From a virus, in the IMG/VR virus record IMGVR_UViG_3300033388_002374, positions 1-23,430 of that record: a DNA stretch of 23,430 bases, one strand, 5' to 3'. The position numbers and the translations under genes were made by a program. Under the pieces are notes generated by a model that was given only the letters and a program-made list of their open reading frames with translations, was not told the DNA's origin and ran no database searches. Shown piece after piece: positions 13,147 to 21,457 of this stretch. The first letter of the stretch is position 1. The number at the start of each line of letters is the position of its first letter.

Positions 13147-14105
13147 TGGTACTCGTAGCCGGTGGTTTCACCACCTACCTGGGAGTGGGCCTTCGCGAAG
13201 ACCTTTCGGATATCATCTATTCGATAGCTCCATCCGAATGCCCCATGATGAACATGTTCGGTCGCGGCTCGGCTTCCGGTGTGAAGCATGAGTGGCAGAC
13301 CGACTCACTTCGGACGCCCGCTGCGAACGCGCAGCTCGAGGGGGACGTGGCAGCGGCGTCGGCCACCACGGCCACCGTGCGTCTGCACAACTTCTGCCAG
13401 ATCAGCTACACCGTCCTGGGGATCACGGGCACCGAAGAGGCCGTGGACAAGGCGGGTCGCAAGTCGGAGCTGGCCTACCAGCTCACGAAGCGCGGCAAGG
13501 AGCTGAAGACGGACGTCGAGTTCGAGCTGGGCGACAACGCAGTCGGCACGACCGCCGGCGGAGCGACCACGGCGCGAACCGCCGCAGGGCTTCCCGTCTG
13601 GTACGAGACCAACGGGGTCTACGGTGCCGGTGGTGCGAACTCGGTGAAGAGCGGCACCTACCAGCCGACCAGCGCCACGGCGACGGACGGCACGGTGCGT
13701 GGCCTGACCGAGAGCCTGATGAAGTCCGTCATCCAGTCCTGCTGGACCCAGGGTGGTAATCCCACGACGCTCCTCTGCGGGCCGTTCAACAAGACGGTCA
13801 TCAGTGGGTTCACCGGCGGGTCGACGCGGTTCGACATCGGTGAAGACAAGAAATTGGTGGCTGCGATCGACGTGTATGTCAGCGATTTCGGTACACACAG
13901 GTGTGTCGCATCCAGAATAAGCAGGGAGCGCGATCTCCACGTCCTCGATCCGAAGATGTGGTCGGTCGACTACCTGCGAGGCTTCCGCCAGTTCCCGCTG
14001 GCGAAGACCGCGGATGCGGAGCGGAGGCAGCTCCTGGTCGAGTGGACGCTGCGGTCTTCCAATGAGAAGGCCAGCGGCCACGTCGCAGATCTCAGCACTT
14101 CGTAA
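13146..14105 (+). CDS. Major capsid protein, SU10/DUF5309 type
   Basis: A 319-residue coat protein. Characteristic segments are LREDLSDIIYSIAPSECP at 16-33, HEWQTDSL at 48-55, QISYTVLGITGTEEAVDKAG at 85-104, GPFNKTVISGFTG at 212-224 and VYVSDFG at 243-249, followed by LDPKMW and an AKTADAERRQLLVEWTL segment at 286-302. These match the DUF5309/SU10 major-capsid family, an HK97-fold coat of podoviruses. The ATG overlaps the scaffold stop (TAATG), with GAGGAG eight bases upstream. A hairpin follows the gene. Confidence 0.92.
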   Translation: MVLVAGGFTTYLGVGLREDLSDIIYSIAPSECPMMNMFGRGSASGVKHEWQTDSLRTPAANAQLEGDVAAASATTATVRLHNFCQISYTVLGITGTEEAVDKAGRKSELAYQLTKRGKELKTDVEFELGDNAVGTTAGGATTARTAAGLPVWYETNGVYGAGGANSVKSGTYQPTSATATDGTVRGLTESLMKSVIQSCWTQGGNPTTLLCGPFNKTVISGFTGGSTRFDIGEDKKLVAAIDVYVSDFGTHRCVASRISRERDLHVLDPKMWSVDYLRGFRQFPLAKTADAERRQLLVEWTLRSSNEKASGHVADLSTS

Positions 14106-14116
14106 TCACTGAGGTT

Positions 14117-14143
14117 CCCGGCCCCTGGTAACAGGGGGCCGGG
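14117..14143 (+). terminator. GC hairpin after the capsid gene
   Basis: Twelve bases after the capsid stop, CCCGGCCCCTG pairs with CAGGGGGCCGGG around a GTAA loop, an eleven-pair stem with one bulged G. No T-run follows, so it may be a weak or factor-assisted terminator, or an RNA end that protects the capsid message. An outer pairing between GAGGTTCCC (14111-14119) and GGGAAACCTC (14166-14175) could form a competing structure. Either would lower transcription of the genes after coat. Confidence 0.6.
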
Positions 14144-14197
14144 GGCCGTCTGACCGGGTGAAGAGGGAAACCTCGGAACGCCAAGGAGACAAGAGAC

Positions 14198-14554
14198 GTG
14201 CGAACTCTCAATGACTATTTCCTGTACGGAGGCACCTGGGCCGAGCTGAAGGACAACACGGACGTCTCGGACACGATCGCGGTCGTGACGGATGCCGGAC
14301 GTGTCTACTCGTACATCATCAATGTCCACACCGCGATCGGCGGCGCGACTCCCACCAGCTTCGACATCCTCTTGAATGACGCGGACACGGGAGTGGACTG
14401 CGTCATGCCGGGTGGCCTCGCCGACGAGACCGGTTTCGAGATGGTGATGCCGGCCGAGATCCATGTGGAGCCCGGAGATGCTCTCGGAATCCGGTCCAAC
14501 GGTGAGCAGGTCGCCAACACGGCAGCGGACGGGACCTGGGTCATCCGAAGGTAG
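14198..14554 (+). CDS. Beta-rich head protein, paralogue 1 (decoration-like)
   Basis: A 118-residue, strand-rich protein. It ends with EIHVEPGDALGIRSNGEQ and a GTWVIRR strand, resembling jelly-roll or cement-type virion proteins. It is a clear paralogue of the next gene: the segments GRVYSYIINVHT, FDILLN and DALGIRSNGEQ recur with few changes. Position just after the coat protein suggests a decoration or cement protein on the capsid surface. The start is GTG at 14198 after CCAAGGAGAC. Function is inferred from context. Confidence 0.65.
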   Translation: MRTLNDYFLYGGTWAELKDNTDVSDTIAVVTDAGRVYSYIINVHTAIGGATPTSFDILLNDADTGVDCVMPGGLADETGFEMVMPAEIHVEPGDALGIRSNGEQVANTAADGTWVIRR

Positions 14555-14566
14555 GGGGGCGAGCCA

Positions 14567-14941
14567 GTGGATCTCACAAAGTACAGCCTGTACGGTGGAA
14601 ATTTCACCGCCGTCCAGACCATCGACAACACGGCCGACGTCGTGGCCGTCGTCCCTGACAGGGGCCGGGTCTACTCCTTCATCATCAATGTCCACACCGT
14701 CATCGCAACGGCGGGTGGTGTGGATCAGACCTTCGACATCCTGTTGAACGGGACCGACACCGGCGTCAACGTCGGATTCGTCGATGGCCTGGTCGATGAA
14801 ACCGGAGTGGAGATGATCGTGCTCAACCAGCCGACCGATGAGATCCATGTGGAAATCGGAGACGCCTTGAGCATCCGGTCGAACGGCGAGCAGGCAGGGG
14901 CCACGACCGCCGATGGCATGTGGGTCATCGAGAGGGAGTAG
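14567..14941 (+). CDS. Beta-rich head protein, paralogue 2 (decoration-like)
   Basis: A 124-residue paralogue of the gene at 14198-14554. It shares GRVYSFIINVHT at about 33-44, FDILLNGTDTGV, VDETGVEM and DALSIRSNGEQ. It differs by two short insertions (AGGV and a segment near NQPTDE). Near-identical nucleotide stretches around 14308-14337 and 14668-14697 suggest a fairly recent tandem duplication. The start is GTG at 14567 behind TAGGGGGGCGAG. The pair could form a mixed trimer or coat two different sites of the capsid. Confidence 0.65.
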   Translation: MDLTKYSLYGGNFTAVQTIDNTADVVAVVPDRGRVYSFIINVHTVIATAGGVDQTFDILLNGTDTGVNVGFVDGLVDETGVEMIVLNQPTDEIHVEIGDALSIRSNGEQAGATTADGMWVIERE

Positions 14942-14944
14942 CCA

Positions 14945-15994
14945 ATGCTGCCCGGACGGTTGACTCGGGACTACATGCACTCCGGGGGCCTGAGCGGGCC
15001 CCCGGTGATCCGGACCAACACGCGCCTGTACACTCTGGGTGCTATCGCGACCTCCGAGAACTTCGGGATTCCGCCTACTACTGCCCCAGGGACGGTGGCG
15101 GCCGAGGGGTGGGTCTTCTTCGCCGGTAATCCCAACGCCGCGGAGTTCATCACCCTCAACGGCAAGGACTGGACTTTCGTAGCCGGAGCGCCAGCCGGGA
15201 ATCAGACACAGAGGCAGGGGAGTCTCGCAGCCACCCTTACCCAGTTGGTTAGCGACTTGAACGGATCAGCCGACACCGACATCGATGACGGACAGTATGG
15301 TGAACTGTCGGGCTCGCTGCTCTATGTCAGACACAAGATACTCGGCTACGAGGGGCATCGGTATACACTTGCCGACGACGGCGTTATCGCGGCGACCCTC
15401 TCTGGCACGCACTTGACCGGAGGAGCAGGGAATGGCCCTCGGTTCGTGATGCTGCACCACTTGCATGCGGCTCCTATCCCTCTATTTGCTCAGCCGAACT
15501 GCCATGATCTTCCGACTTACGCGCAGATGGCTCCGATCCAGGCGGCCCAGTACCCACTGAAAGCGGCGATCCTTCACGTCGAGGGGTGCAGCCATATCGC
15601 TGTCGCGTGCAGCGTGGCGGCCCCGTTCAATATCACGGCTCTCGAAAACAGGAGTATCCACATGATCGGTCCACCCGTAATCCGAGCAGATGCCGTCGAC
15701 CAGGCCATCGGCGGTGGCGCCGGGGCGATGGTCGACCTCACCATTCCGAACAACGCAGCAGGGAAGCTGCCGAAGTACGTTCTTCTGGGGTGTCTGGCGA
15801 GCGACGTGATCCTCTGTAAGCCGGCCATCACCGGCGACACCACGGCCTACGCCGACCTCCCCGTGGTCATCGGTCTCTACGATGGCCCGGTAATCCTCGA
15901 TGTGGCCGGGTGCGACTTCCTGCGGATGGCCTCGGTCGGCGCCGCAGATGTCCGCCTTGTGGCCTTGGAAAACAGTGGAAGCGCGTCGATCTAA
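14945..15994 (+). CDS. Virion structural protein with tail-fibre-like repeats
   Basis: A 349-residue, strand-rich protein. At about 55-130 it has the pattern EFITLNGKDWTFV, then NQTQRQGSLAATLTQLVSDLN, then GHRYTLADDG, which matches a small domain found repeatedly in phage structural proteins (a hairpin, 'thymine-like' ring-insert and helix order). The C-terminal half carries an internal repeat: HVEGCSHIAVACSV...ITALEN and DVAGCDFLRMASVG...LVALEN lie about 113 residues apart. It has no membrane or signal segment. The ATG at 14945 follows GAGGGAG. A head fibre or large decoration protein is plausible. Confidence 0.6.
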   Translation: MLPGRLTRDYMHSGGLSGPPVIRTNTRLYTLGAIATSENFGIPPTTAPGTVAAEGWVFFAGNPNAAEFITLNGKDWTFVAGAPAGNQTQRQGSLAATLTQLVSDLNGSADTDIDDGQYGELSGSLLYVRHKILGYEGHRYTLADDGVIAATLSGTHLTGGAGNGPRFVMLHHLHAAPIPLFAQPNCHDLPTYAQMAPIQAAQYPLKAAILHVEGCSHIAVACSVAAPFNITALENRSIHMIGPPVIRADAVDQAIGGGAGAMVDLTIPNNAAGKLPKYVLLGCLASDVILCKPAITGDTTAYADLPVVIGLYDGPVILDVAGCDFLRMASVGAADVRLVALENSGSASI

Positions 15995-16455
15995 TGGATC
16001 AACTGCTGCTAAAAGATCAGCAGGCGGAGCTGGATTCGCGGGGGAAGCTTTCGAATAGAAGGCCCGCGAAACTCAAGTACTCCCCCTTCGAGCGGGTGAA
16101 GCAGTTCAGTACTGGTCGGCGGGCCAAGGAACTCGCCGGCCGGGCCCAGGCCCTGGGGATGTTGCACGAAGAGGCCTACTACGATCACACGACGGATGCG
16201 CTGATCGTCAAGACGCATGTGGATTCAGAGCCCCTCCACAAGAGGAACCGCGAGTTGCAGAACGCCGGCCTCGTCGGAGACCTCTTCAGCCCGTCGCGCG
16301 AGTTCCGGTGGGTCGCGTCTATCTCCCCGGAGGTCCAGATGGAGTGGATGGCGGAGGGCGTCGACGCGATGAACGATGATCACTGGCCCGAGGTCCAGCG
16401 CCGGCTCAACGATTCCAACTGGCAGCATACGAGGACTGGTCTTGGGAGGATCTGA
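15994..16455 (+). CDS. Conserved phage protein near the connector
   Basis: A 153-residue protein. Segments such as YYDHTTDALIVKTHVDSEP (about 68-86) and FRWVASISPEVQMEWMAEGV (about 111-130) recall a conserved hypothetical found beside connector genes of many podovirus-like phages; its role is not known. The ATG at 15994 overlaps the previous stop (TAATG). A longer in-frame start at 15910 is rejected because its first 28 residues are the shadow of the previous gene. The ribosome-binding site is weak, so coupling is likely. Confidence 0.65.
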   Translation: MDQLLLKDQQAELDSRGKLSNRRPAKLKYSPFERVKQFSTGRRAKELAGRAQALGMLHEEAYYDHTTDALIVKTHVDSEPLHKRNRELQNAGLVGDLFSPSREFRWVASISPEVQMEWMAEGVDAMNDDHWPEVQRRLNDSNWQHTRTGLGRI

Positions 16456-17084
16456 TGTTCAGCAATTACGGCGAGCTGCTCGAGCATGTCGAGGACTGGC
16501 TGGTCCGCCCGGACCTGTCTGACGAAATCCCTGCGCTGATCTACCTGGCGGAGATCCGGGTCCAGCAGGATCTGAAGATGCCGTCGATTCACGCGGAGAC
16601 GACCGGGAACCTCTCCACGTCGAATGACTACATCTCCCTCCCTGCCGACTGCCTGGAGCTGGAGTTCTTCGGCGTGCCCGGGAATAGCCCCCCGAGCCAG
16701 ATCGAGATCGTCCCCCAGTCGACATGGGAGCGGGTTAAGTACCAGTACCTGGGCAGCGGCACGATCAAGTGCGGGACCGTGATCGGGAAGCGGCTCTACC
16801 TGGCCGGGGCTCCGACCGCGGCCAGCGAATATAAGCTCACCTACAGGAGCGGGATCGAACACCTCTCGACCACCAACACGACCAGCGACCTCCTGACCTA
16901 CGACCCGAATCTCCTGCTGTACGCGACCCTACTGGAGAGCGCACCGTTCGTTGGAGACGACCAGCGGCTGCAGACCTGGGGGCAGCTCTACGAGGATCGC
17001 AGGAAGACGAAGAGGAAGTCACTCTTCCGTCTCAGGACAGGCGGCGGTCCTTTGCGGACGCGGCCTGACACGATCACTCCATGA
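16455..17084 (+). CDS. Head-to-tail adaptor (SU10-like)
   Basis: A 209-residue protein with the layout of the podovirus adaptor family. The N-terminal helices include LLEHVEDWLVRPDLSDEIPA and LIYLAEIRVQQDL (about 8-40). A beta-rich centre includes YISLPADCLELE at 59-70 and LYLAGAP at 114-120. A C-terminal helix pair includes DPNLLLYATLLESAPFVGDD and LQTWGQLYED (150-181). Twelve copies would bind the portal and carry the nozzle. This agrees with the SU10-type coat protein. The ATG at 16455 overlaps the previous stop (TGATG), with GGGAGG six bases upstream. Confidence 0.8.
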   Translation: MFSNYGELLEHVEDWLVRPDLSDEIPALIYLAEIRVQQDLKMPSIHAETTGNLSTSNDYISLPADCLELEFFGVPGNSPPSQIEIVPQSTWERVKYQYLGSGTIKCGTVIGKRLYLAGAPTAASEYKLTYRSGIEHLSTTNTTSDLLTYDPNLLLYATLLESAPFVGDDQRLQTWGQLYEDRRKTKRKSLFRLRTGGGPLRTRPDTITP

Positions 17085-18607
17085 AGTACAAGTTCGGCCC
17101 GTGGACCCCTGACCTCCCTTCGATGGTGGTAGGAGGGGACGGCCTCTTGGTCGCGCGGAATGTCGTACCGCGCAAGGCTGGATACGGGCCTCTGCCCGGC
17201 TTCGAGGCGGGAGCCTACGGCTATCTGGATCAGCGCCCGCGCGGGCACATCGCAGCCCTAGCCAACAACGGGATCCCTCATAACTTCGCAGGGGATGCCA
17301 ACTGCCTCTACCACCTGGGCTCCTACACCCTGTCTGACCCGGTGGGCACGATCGTGGACGCGAGCGGCGGGCTGTATACGATGGCCGAGAAGGATGGCTG
17401 GGAGTTCGTGCGGTTCGGCAACTCGGTCTTCGCGGTCACTCCTGACCACGAAATCCAGTACTACAACATGCAGAGCTCCACGGTGTTCGCCGACATCACC
17501 GATGATCGAAGCTCGCCCAAGGCCCGGCACGTCGGGGTCCTCGGGAGCCACATGATAGTGGGCAACACCTACGATGTGAGGGACGGGAAGGTCCCTGGTC
17601 GGATCTGGTGGCCGGCGATAGGCAACCCCTTCTCCTGGCCGATCCCCGGGACGGACAACGCGATGATCGCGCAGAGCGGCTACCAGGATCTCGAAGGAGA
17701 GGGCGGCGAGGTCATGGGGGTAACCTCTGGCGCGGAGGTCTCGGCCATCTTTCAGGAGGGCCAGGTCTCGCGGATGCAGTACATCGGTGGCGATCTGATG
17801 TTCGCGATCGACGCGGTCGAGACCGATCGAGGTCTCCTCATCCCTGGCCTGGCGATCCCTCGCGGCCGCGAGGTGCTCTACCTGGCCGAGGACGGCTGGC
17901 ACATCTTCGACTACACGCAGTCCCACCCGGTAGGCGAGGACGTGATCAACCGGACCTTCTTCGCGGACCTGGATTCGAGCTACCTGGGGCGGCTCTCATG
18001 GACGACCGATCCGAAACTGCCTCTCTCGTACATCCTGTATCCGGGGAGCGGGAACGTCTCCGGCACGCCGAACAAGATGCTGATCTTCAATTGGGTCACA
18101 CGCGCGTTCGCGGACGCCGCTCCCGGGAACCTCGAGATGGTCTGCCAGATGATGCCGCCGGTGGCCTCTCTCGATGCCGATCCTCAGGTCGAAGACCTGG
18201 ACGCGGTCGATCCGTACACCAGCTTCGATGATCGCGAGTCCGCATACAACGCCAGGGTCTTCGCCGGATACAATACCTCCAACATTCTCGGCACGTTCAG
18301 CGGGGCGAACCTGACCGGTAGGCTGGATCACGGAGACCTGGAGCTGGCGGCTGGCAGGAGGAGCCATCTCAGCGAGGTAAGGCCGCTGGTTCAGGGTTCA
18401 TCGGCGACCGTCCAGGTCATCGGTCTCGACACGCAGGAGGAGACTGCAGTAGACGCAGACTACGGAGCGGTCAGCAGGCAGGCGCGCGACGGGGCGTGCA
18501 AGTTCCGCGTGGACGCACGATATCACCGCATACGCACAAATCTGCCGGCCGGCTTCACGAGCGCCATCGGTGTGGACGTTCATTCTATGCCGACCGGAGT
18601 GTATTGA
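17081..18607 (+). CDS. Tail nozzle / stabilisation protein (P22 gp10-like)
   Basis: A 508-residue, strand-rich protein. The opening PWTPDLPSM (7-15) and ARNVVPRKAGYGPLPG (25-40) are characteristic of the P22 gp10-like stabilisation or nozzle proteins, which close the portal channel below the adaptor. Repeated aromatic strands with Asp/Gly turns fit a beta-propeller. The ATG overlaps the adaptor stop (ATGA) without a separate ribosome-binding site, so the two are probably translated together. Confidence 0.82.
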   Translation: MKYKFGPWTPDLPSMVVGGDGLLVARNVVPRKAGYGPLPGFEAGAYGYLDQRPRGHIAALANNGIPHNFAGDANCLYHLGSYTLSDPVGTIVDASGGLYTMAEKDGWEFVRFGNSVFAVTPDHEIQYYNMQSSTVFADITDDRSSPKARHVGVLGSHMIVGNTYDVRDGKVPGRIWWPAIGNPFSWPIPGTDNAMIAQSGYQDLEGEGGEVMGVTSGAEVSAIFQEGQVSRMQYIGGDLMFAIDAVETDRGLLIPGLAIPRGREVLYLAEDGWHIFDYTQSHPVGEDVINRTFFADLDSSYLGRLSWTTDPKLPLSYILYPGSGNVSGTPNKMLIFNWVTRAFADAAPGNLEMVCQMMPPVASLDADPQVEDLDAVDPYTSFDDRESAYNARVFAGYNTSNILGTFSGANLTGRLDHGDLELAAGRRSHLSEVRPLVQGSSATVQVIGLDTQEETAVDADYGAVSRQARDGACKFRVDARYHRIRTNLPAGFTSAIGVDVHSMPTGVY

Positions 18608-18615
18608 GGTGATGA

Positions 18616-18939
18616 GTGACGGCACGCTACAGAGCAGTCCCACTATTCCACAAAGGAAGGACCGAGGAGCATACGCGGATCATTGCCCAGACCGTCAACG
18701 GGATGCTGAGGGGGAGATCGAACAACACGACGACCGTCACGCTGGCTGCAAATGCGACGGAGACGGTCATCGAGGACGACAGATACACGCGCGACACCAT
18801 CCCATTGCTGGTGCCACAGAGTGCGAGTGCGGCGGCGGCGGTCGGTGTGTACGCGGTGGGGTCAGCGGGGAAGATCACGATCGGACATGACAGCTCAGAA
18901 TCTACAGATAGAACCTTTGGCGTCGTCTACTTCGGGTGA
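18616..18939 (+). CDS. Small beta-rich conserved virion-associated protein
   Basis: A 107-residue protein. NNTTTVTLAANATETVIEDD (36-55), then VPQSASAAAAVG, then GKITIGHDSSESTDRTFGVVYFG at the end, match a common small phage protein that lies by tail or nozzle genes and whose function is unreported to my knowledge. Strand composition suggests a compact beta-sandwich. The start is GTG at 18616 after TTGAGGTGATGA, which includes the previous stop. It overlaps the next gene. Confidence 0.65.
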   Translation: MTARYRAVPLFHKGRTEEHTRIIAQTVNGMLRGRSNNTTTVTLAANATETVIEDDRYTRDTIPLLVPQSASAAAAVGVYAVGSAGKITIGHDSSESTDRTFGVVYFG

Positions 18940-19348
18940 GGTCAAGGCGTTCCGACTCCGGCCGCAGGATGTGGAGAGGCTCGCTCCACTCCTGGCCGTG
19001 GCGATCGGGCGTGCCGTCCGGCTGACGACCGGGCGCACCACTCCGAAGAAGATCATCCGGCAAGGGGCCCGCGCGGAGGTCCAGTTCTGGGTCGCGATGA
19101 GGGCGGAGACGGAGATCCTGGCGGTCGTCATCACCGAGTTGATCGACTACCCGACAGGGAAGAAGGCGCTTCGGATCCTCCTGGCCGAGGGTCAAGAGAT
19201 GAGGATATGGACGCCGTGGTTCGGGGAGATAGAGGCAGAGGCGAAGGACCAGGGGTGCAGCGTGATCGAGTACCACGGTCGACCAGGGTGGAGCCACATC
19301 TTCCCTGAGTTCCGCGAGCTGTATCGCGCCTACGAGAAGGAGATCTGA
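18887..19348 (+). CDS. GNAT-like conserved phage protein
   Basis: A 153-residue protein. The core (about 65-150) has a beta-alpha pattern like GNAT acyltransferases: ILAVVITELIDYP (77-89), KKALRILLAEGQEM, IEAEAKDQGCSVIEYHGRPGW (115-135) and a final helix. Podovirus genomes often carry this family near the nozzle and ejection genes; catalysis has not been shown to my knowledge. The start is uncertain: the ATG at 18887 overlaps the previous gene by 53 bases and has only a distant GGGGAAG, while a TTG at 18917 also lies in frame. A longer in-frame start at 18752 is a shadow. Confidence 0.65.
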   Translation: MTAQNLQIEPLASSTSGEVKAFRLRPQDVERLAPLLAVAIGRAVRLTTGRTTPKKIIRQGARAEVQFWVAMRAETEILAVVITELIDYPTGKKALRILLAEGQEMRIWTPWFGEIEAEAKDQGCSVIEYHGRPGWSHIFPEFRELYRAYEKEI

Positions 19349-19349
19349 C

Positions 19350-20147
19350 ATGGGTGGTTCCAGCAAGAGTTCCGAGAAGTCCAGTTCATGGAGCGGCCCG
19401 TGGTCCGGGCAGGAGGGTTACCTGCGGAATCTGTACAGCCGTGCCGAGGGTCTATACCAGGACGCCCCACTCGGGATGTACCCGGATCAGATGTACTCGG
19501 AGCAGGACCCGATGACCGGGGAGGCGCGTGCCGCAGCGGGTGCCTACGGAATGCGTCTTGGCCAGGGCGGCAGCGATGCGATGAACCAGGCGGCTGGACA
19601 GATCAGCAGGACGGCGGCCGGTGACTACATGAAGCCCAGCCCCTACCTGGACGAGACCTATCAGCGCGCCACGCAGAGCGTCGGACGGAAGTACGCGGAC
19701 ATCGTCGGCGGAGGGATCACCAGCCGCTTCGGCTCGGGTGGTAGGTCCGGCTCACCATCGGAGATGCGCGCCCTACGCGGTGCCGGCACCGACCTCGGCC
19801 GCGAGCTGGGAGGGATGGCGACGGACATCTACGGCGGAGCCTACGATCGCGAGCGCGGTCGTCAGTTCCAGGCCGCAGGTATGCTCCCGAGTGTGGCCCA
19901 GGCGCAGATGTCGGAAAAGATGGGAGGCTTCGCCGCGGCGGAGCAGGCCGGTCTTTCGCGAGAGCAGAGGGACCAGCAGGAGCTGAACGAGTTGATCGAG
20001 AGGTTCAATTTCGCGCAGGAGGAACCCTACGCGAGACTGACTCGCCAGGCGGCGTTCATCGGTGCGCCGATCACCGAGAGTACGAGTTACGGATCGGGGA
20101 GCTCGCGGTCGGGGTCCGGCCTCGGCGGCTTCTTCATGGGGTACTGA
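19350..20147 (+). CDS. Putative internal virion / ejection protein 1
   Basis: A 265-residue, Gly/Ser-rich protein. The SPYLDETYQRATQSV (97-111), SRFGSGG (125-131) and GTDLGRELGGMATDIYGGAY...RGRQFQAAGMLPSV (146-182) segments match a family found in podoviruses after the nozzle genes, thought to be carried in the capsid and ejected with the DNA. Residues 1-20 are Ser/Trp-rich and 242-265 Gly/Ser-rich, both disordered. The ATG at 19350 follows AGAAGGAGATC eight bases upstream. The role is inferred from position and family likeness. Confidence 0.65.
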   Translation: MGGSSKSSEKSSSWSGPWSGQEGYLRNLYSRAEGLYQDAPLGMYPDQMYSEQDPMTGEARAAAGAYGMRLGQGGSDAMNQAAGQISRTAAGDYMKPSPYLDETYQRATQSVGRKYADIVGGGITSRFGSGGRSGSPSEMRALRGAGTDLGRELGGMATDIYGGAYDRERGRQFQAAGMLPSVAQAQMSEKMGGFAAAEQAGLSREQRDQQELNELIERFNFAQEEPYARLTRQAAFIGAPITESTSYGSGSSRSGSGLGGFFMGY

Positions 20148-20149
20148 TC

Positions 20150-21457
20150 ATGGCGTTGATGGCATTACTCGCTCTGCTGGGTAAGGGGTTGATGGCGGGC
20201 GCGAAGGGCGCCGTGGCTGCTGGCGCGAAGGCAGGCGCGGCTGGCGGAGCGAAGGCTGCCGCCGCTGGCGGAGGGGGAGGCCTCGCCGGCGCCATGTCGA
20301 AGGGTGCGCTCATGTCTGGCAAGGCCCAGGCCGGCGCGCAGTTCGGCCAGCAACTCGCCGGGATGATGCAAATGCCGTCCGCGGGAGGTGGTGGCCAGCC
20401 GCAGCGGCCTCCCATGACGATGGCCGGCAGTGCGGCCCAGCCGCAGCCGGCAGCCTATCGAGGGATGGAAGGCACGCAGGATCTCCTCTACCGCGGAGAT
20501 CGCACGCTCAACATGGGCGGGCAGAACATGCACCAGGAGGCATCACCGCCCTTCCTCGGCGAGGGTGCGACCTGGAACCTCCGGAAGAATCCGATGTCCT
20601 CCCATCAGGACCCGGGTGCGAGCCCGGAGGACATCCGCGCAGGCATGGCGCCGAAGCCCCCCGCTACGATGGCCCTGCCCACGCCGACCGCTCGGACGCC
20701 CACTCCCGCAGTGAAGCGCCACGGCCGCGTGGTGGCTCCGCCGAAGCCTCCGACCATGATGGAGACTCTGCAGAACGTGATGATCGGCCCGGGGGCTTCC
20801 CAGCTCACGCCTTCCGAGCGCAGCATGGCGTTTAAGCAGAGCCTGTTCAAGAGCGTCCTGTCCGGAGATCCGACCGCAGGGATGTCGACGGGCAAGGACG
20901 CCCTCGCGATGTCCAGGTACAACAAGAGGATCAAGGCGATCGACAGGAAGATCCAGAAGGAGACGGATCCGGAACGGAGGGGGAAGCTCGAGGCGCAGCG
21001 TGACGACTATACGATGCCAGCGAGGACTCCGCCCGATCCGCGGATGATGGAGCAGATAACAGGTACTGGCGAGCACAGGATGGAGCAGCCGAAGACTTTC
21101 GACTTCTCAGATCGGAAGTGGAAGCCCTCCGGCCCGCCCGTCCGGAAGGACGCGCCCTCGCGGGATTCGCCTGAGTCGAGGCAGCTCGACTACCAGGGGC
21201 AGGCCTTCTGGGATGAGTGGCTCGTCTTGGACTCCGGTATGAGGAATAACCTCCTGAGTCAAAACCCCGCCGCGAAGCGGCTGATGAGGAGGAAGTTCTT
21301 CAACGAGACAGAGAAGGAGCACGATGCCCGGATGGCGATCATGAGGGACCGGGACAGGCCGGAGACGATCCAGATCCCTGGCGGCCCGAAGGTCAACCTA
21401 CAGGACGGCGTCTACCGCGATGACGAAGGCAAGAAGTGGGAGTGGGGCTATAAGTGA
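20150..21457 (+). CDS. Putative internal virion / ejection protein 2
   Basis: A 435-residue protein. Residues 1-60 are very Ala/Gly-rich and hydrophobic (LMALLALLGKGLMAG, then AAGAKAGAAGGAKAAAAGG), a pattern that may insert into a membrane. The middle (about 75-215) is Pro/Met/Gln-rich and disordered. The C-terminal third is charged and helical (WDEWLVLDSGMRNNLL). The context between two other candidate ejection proteins favours a tail-pore or ejection role. No family is confirmed. The ATG at 20150 has a weak leader. The stop overlaps the next start. Confidence 0.6.
   Translation: MALMALLALLGKGLMAGAKGAVAAGAKAGAAGGAKAAAAGGGGGLAGAMSKGALMSGKAQAGAQFGQQLAGMMQMPSAGGGGQPQRPPMTMAGSAAQPQPAAYRGMEGTQDLLYRGDRTLNMGGQNMHQEASPPFLGEGATWNLRKNPMSSHQDPGASPEDIRAGMAPKPPATMALPTPTARTPTPAVKRHGRVVAPPKPPTMMETLQNVMIGPGASQLTPSERSMAFKQSLFKSVLSGDPTAGMSTGKDALAMSRYNKRIKAIDRKIQKETDPERRGKLEAQRDDYTMPARTPPDPRMMEQITGTGEHRMEQPKTFDFSDRKWKPSGPPVRKDAPSRDSPESRQLDYQGQAFWDEWLVLDSGMRNNLLSQNPAAKRLMRRKFFNETEKEHDARMAIMRDRDRPETIQIPGGPKVNLQDGVYRDDEGKKWEWGYK

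Noticed and set aside
13970-14980. A 336-codon minus-strand frame across the capsid end and the paralogue pair
   Set aside because: It crosses the hairpin spacer and is antisense to three supported genes. Its apparent internal repeat merely reflects the tandem duplication on the other strand.
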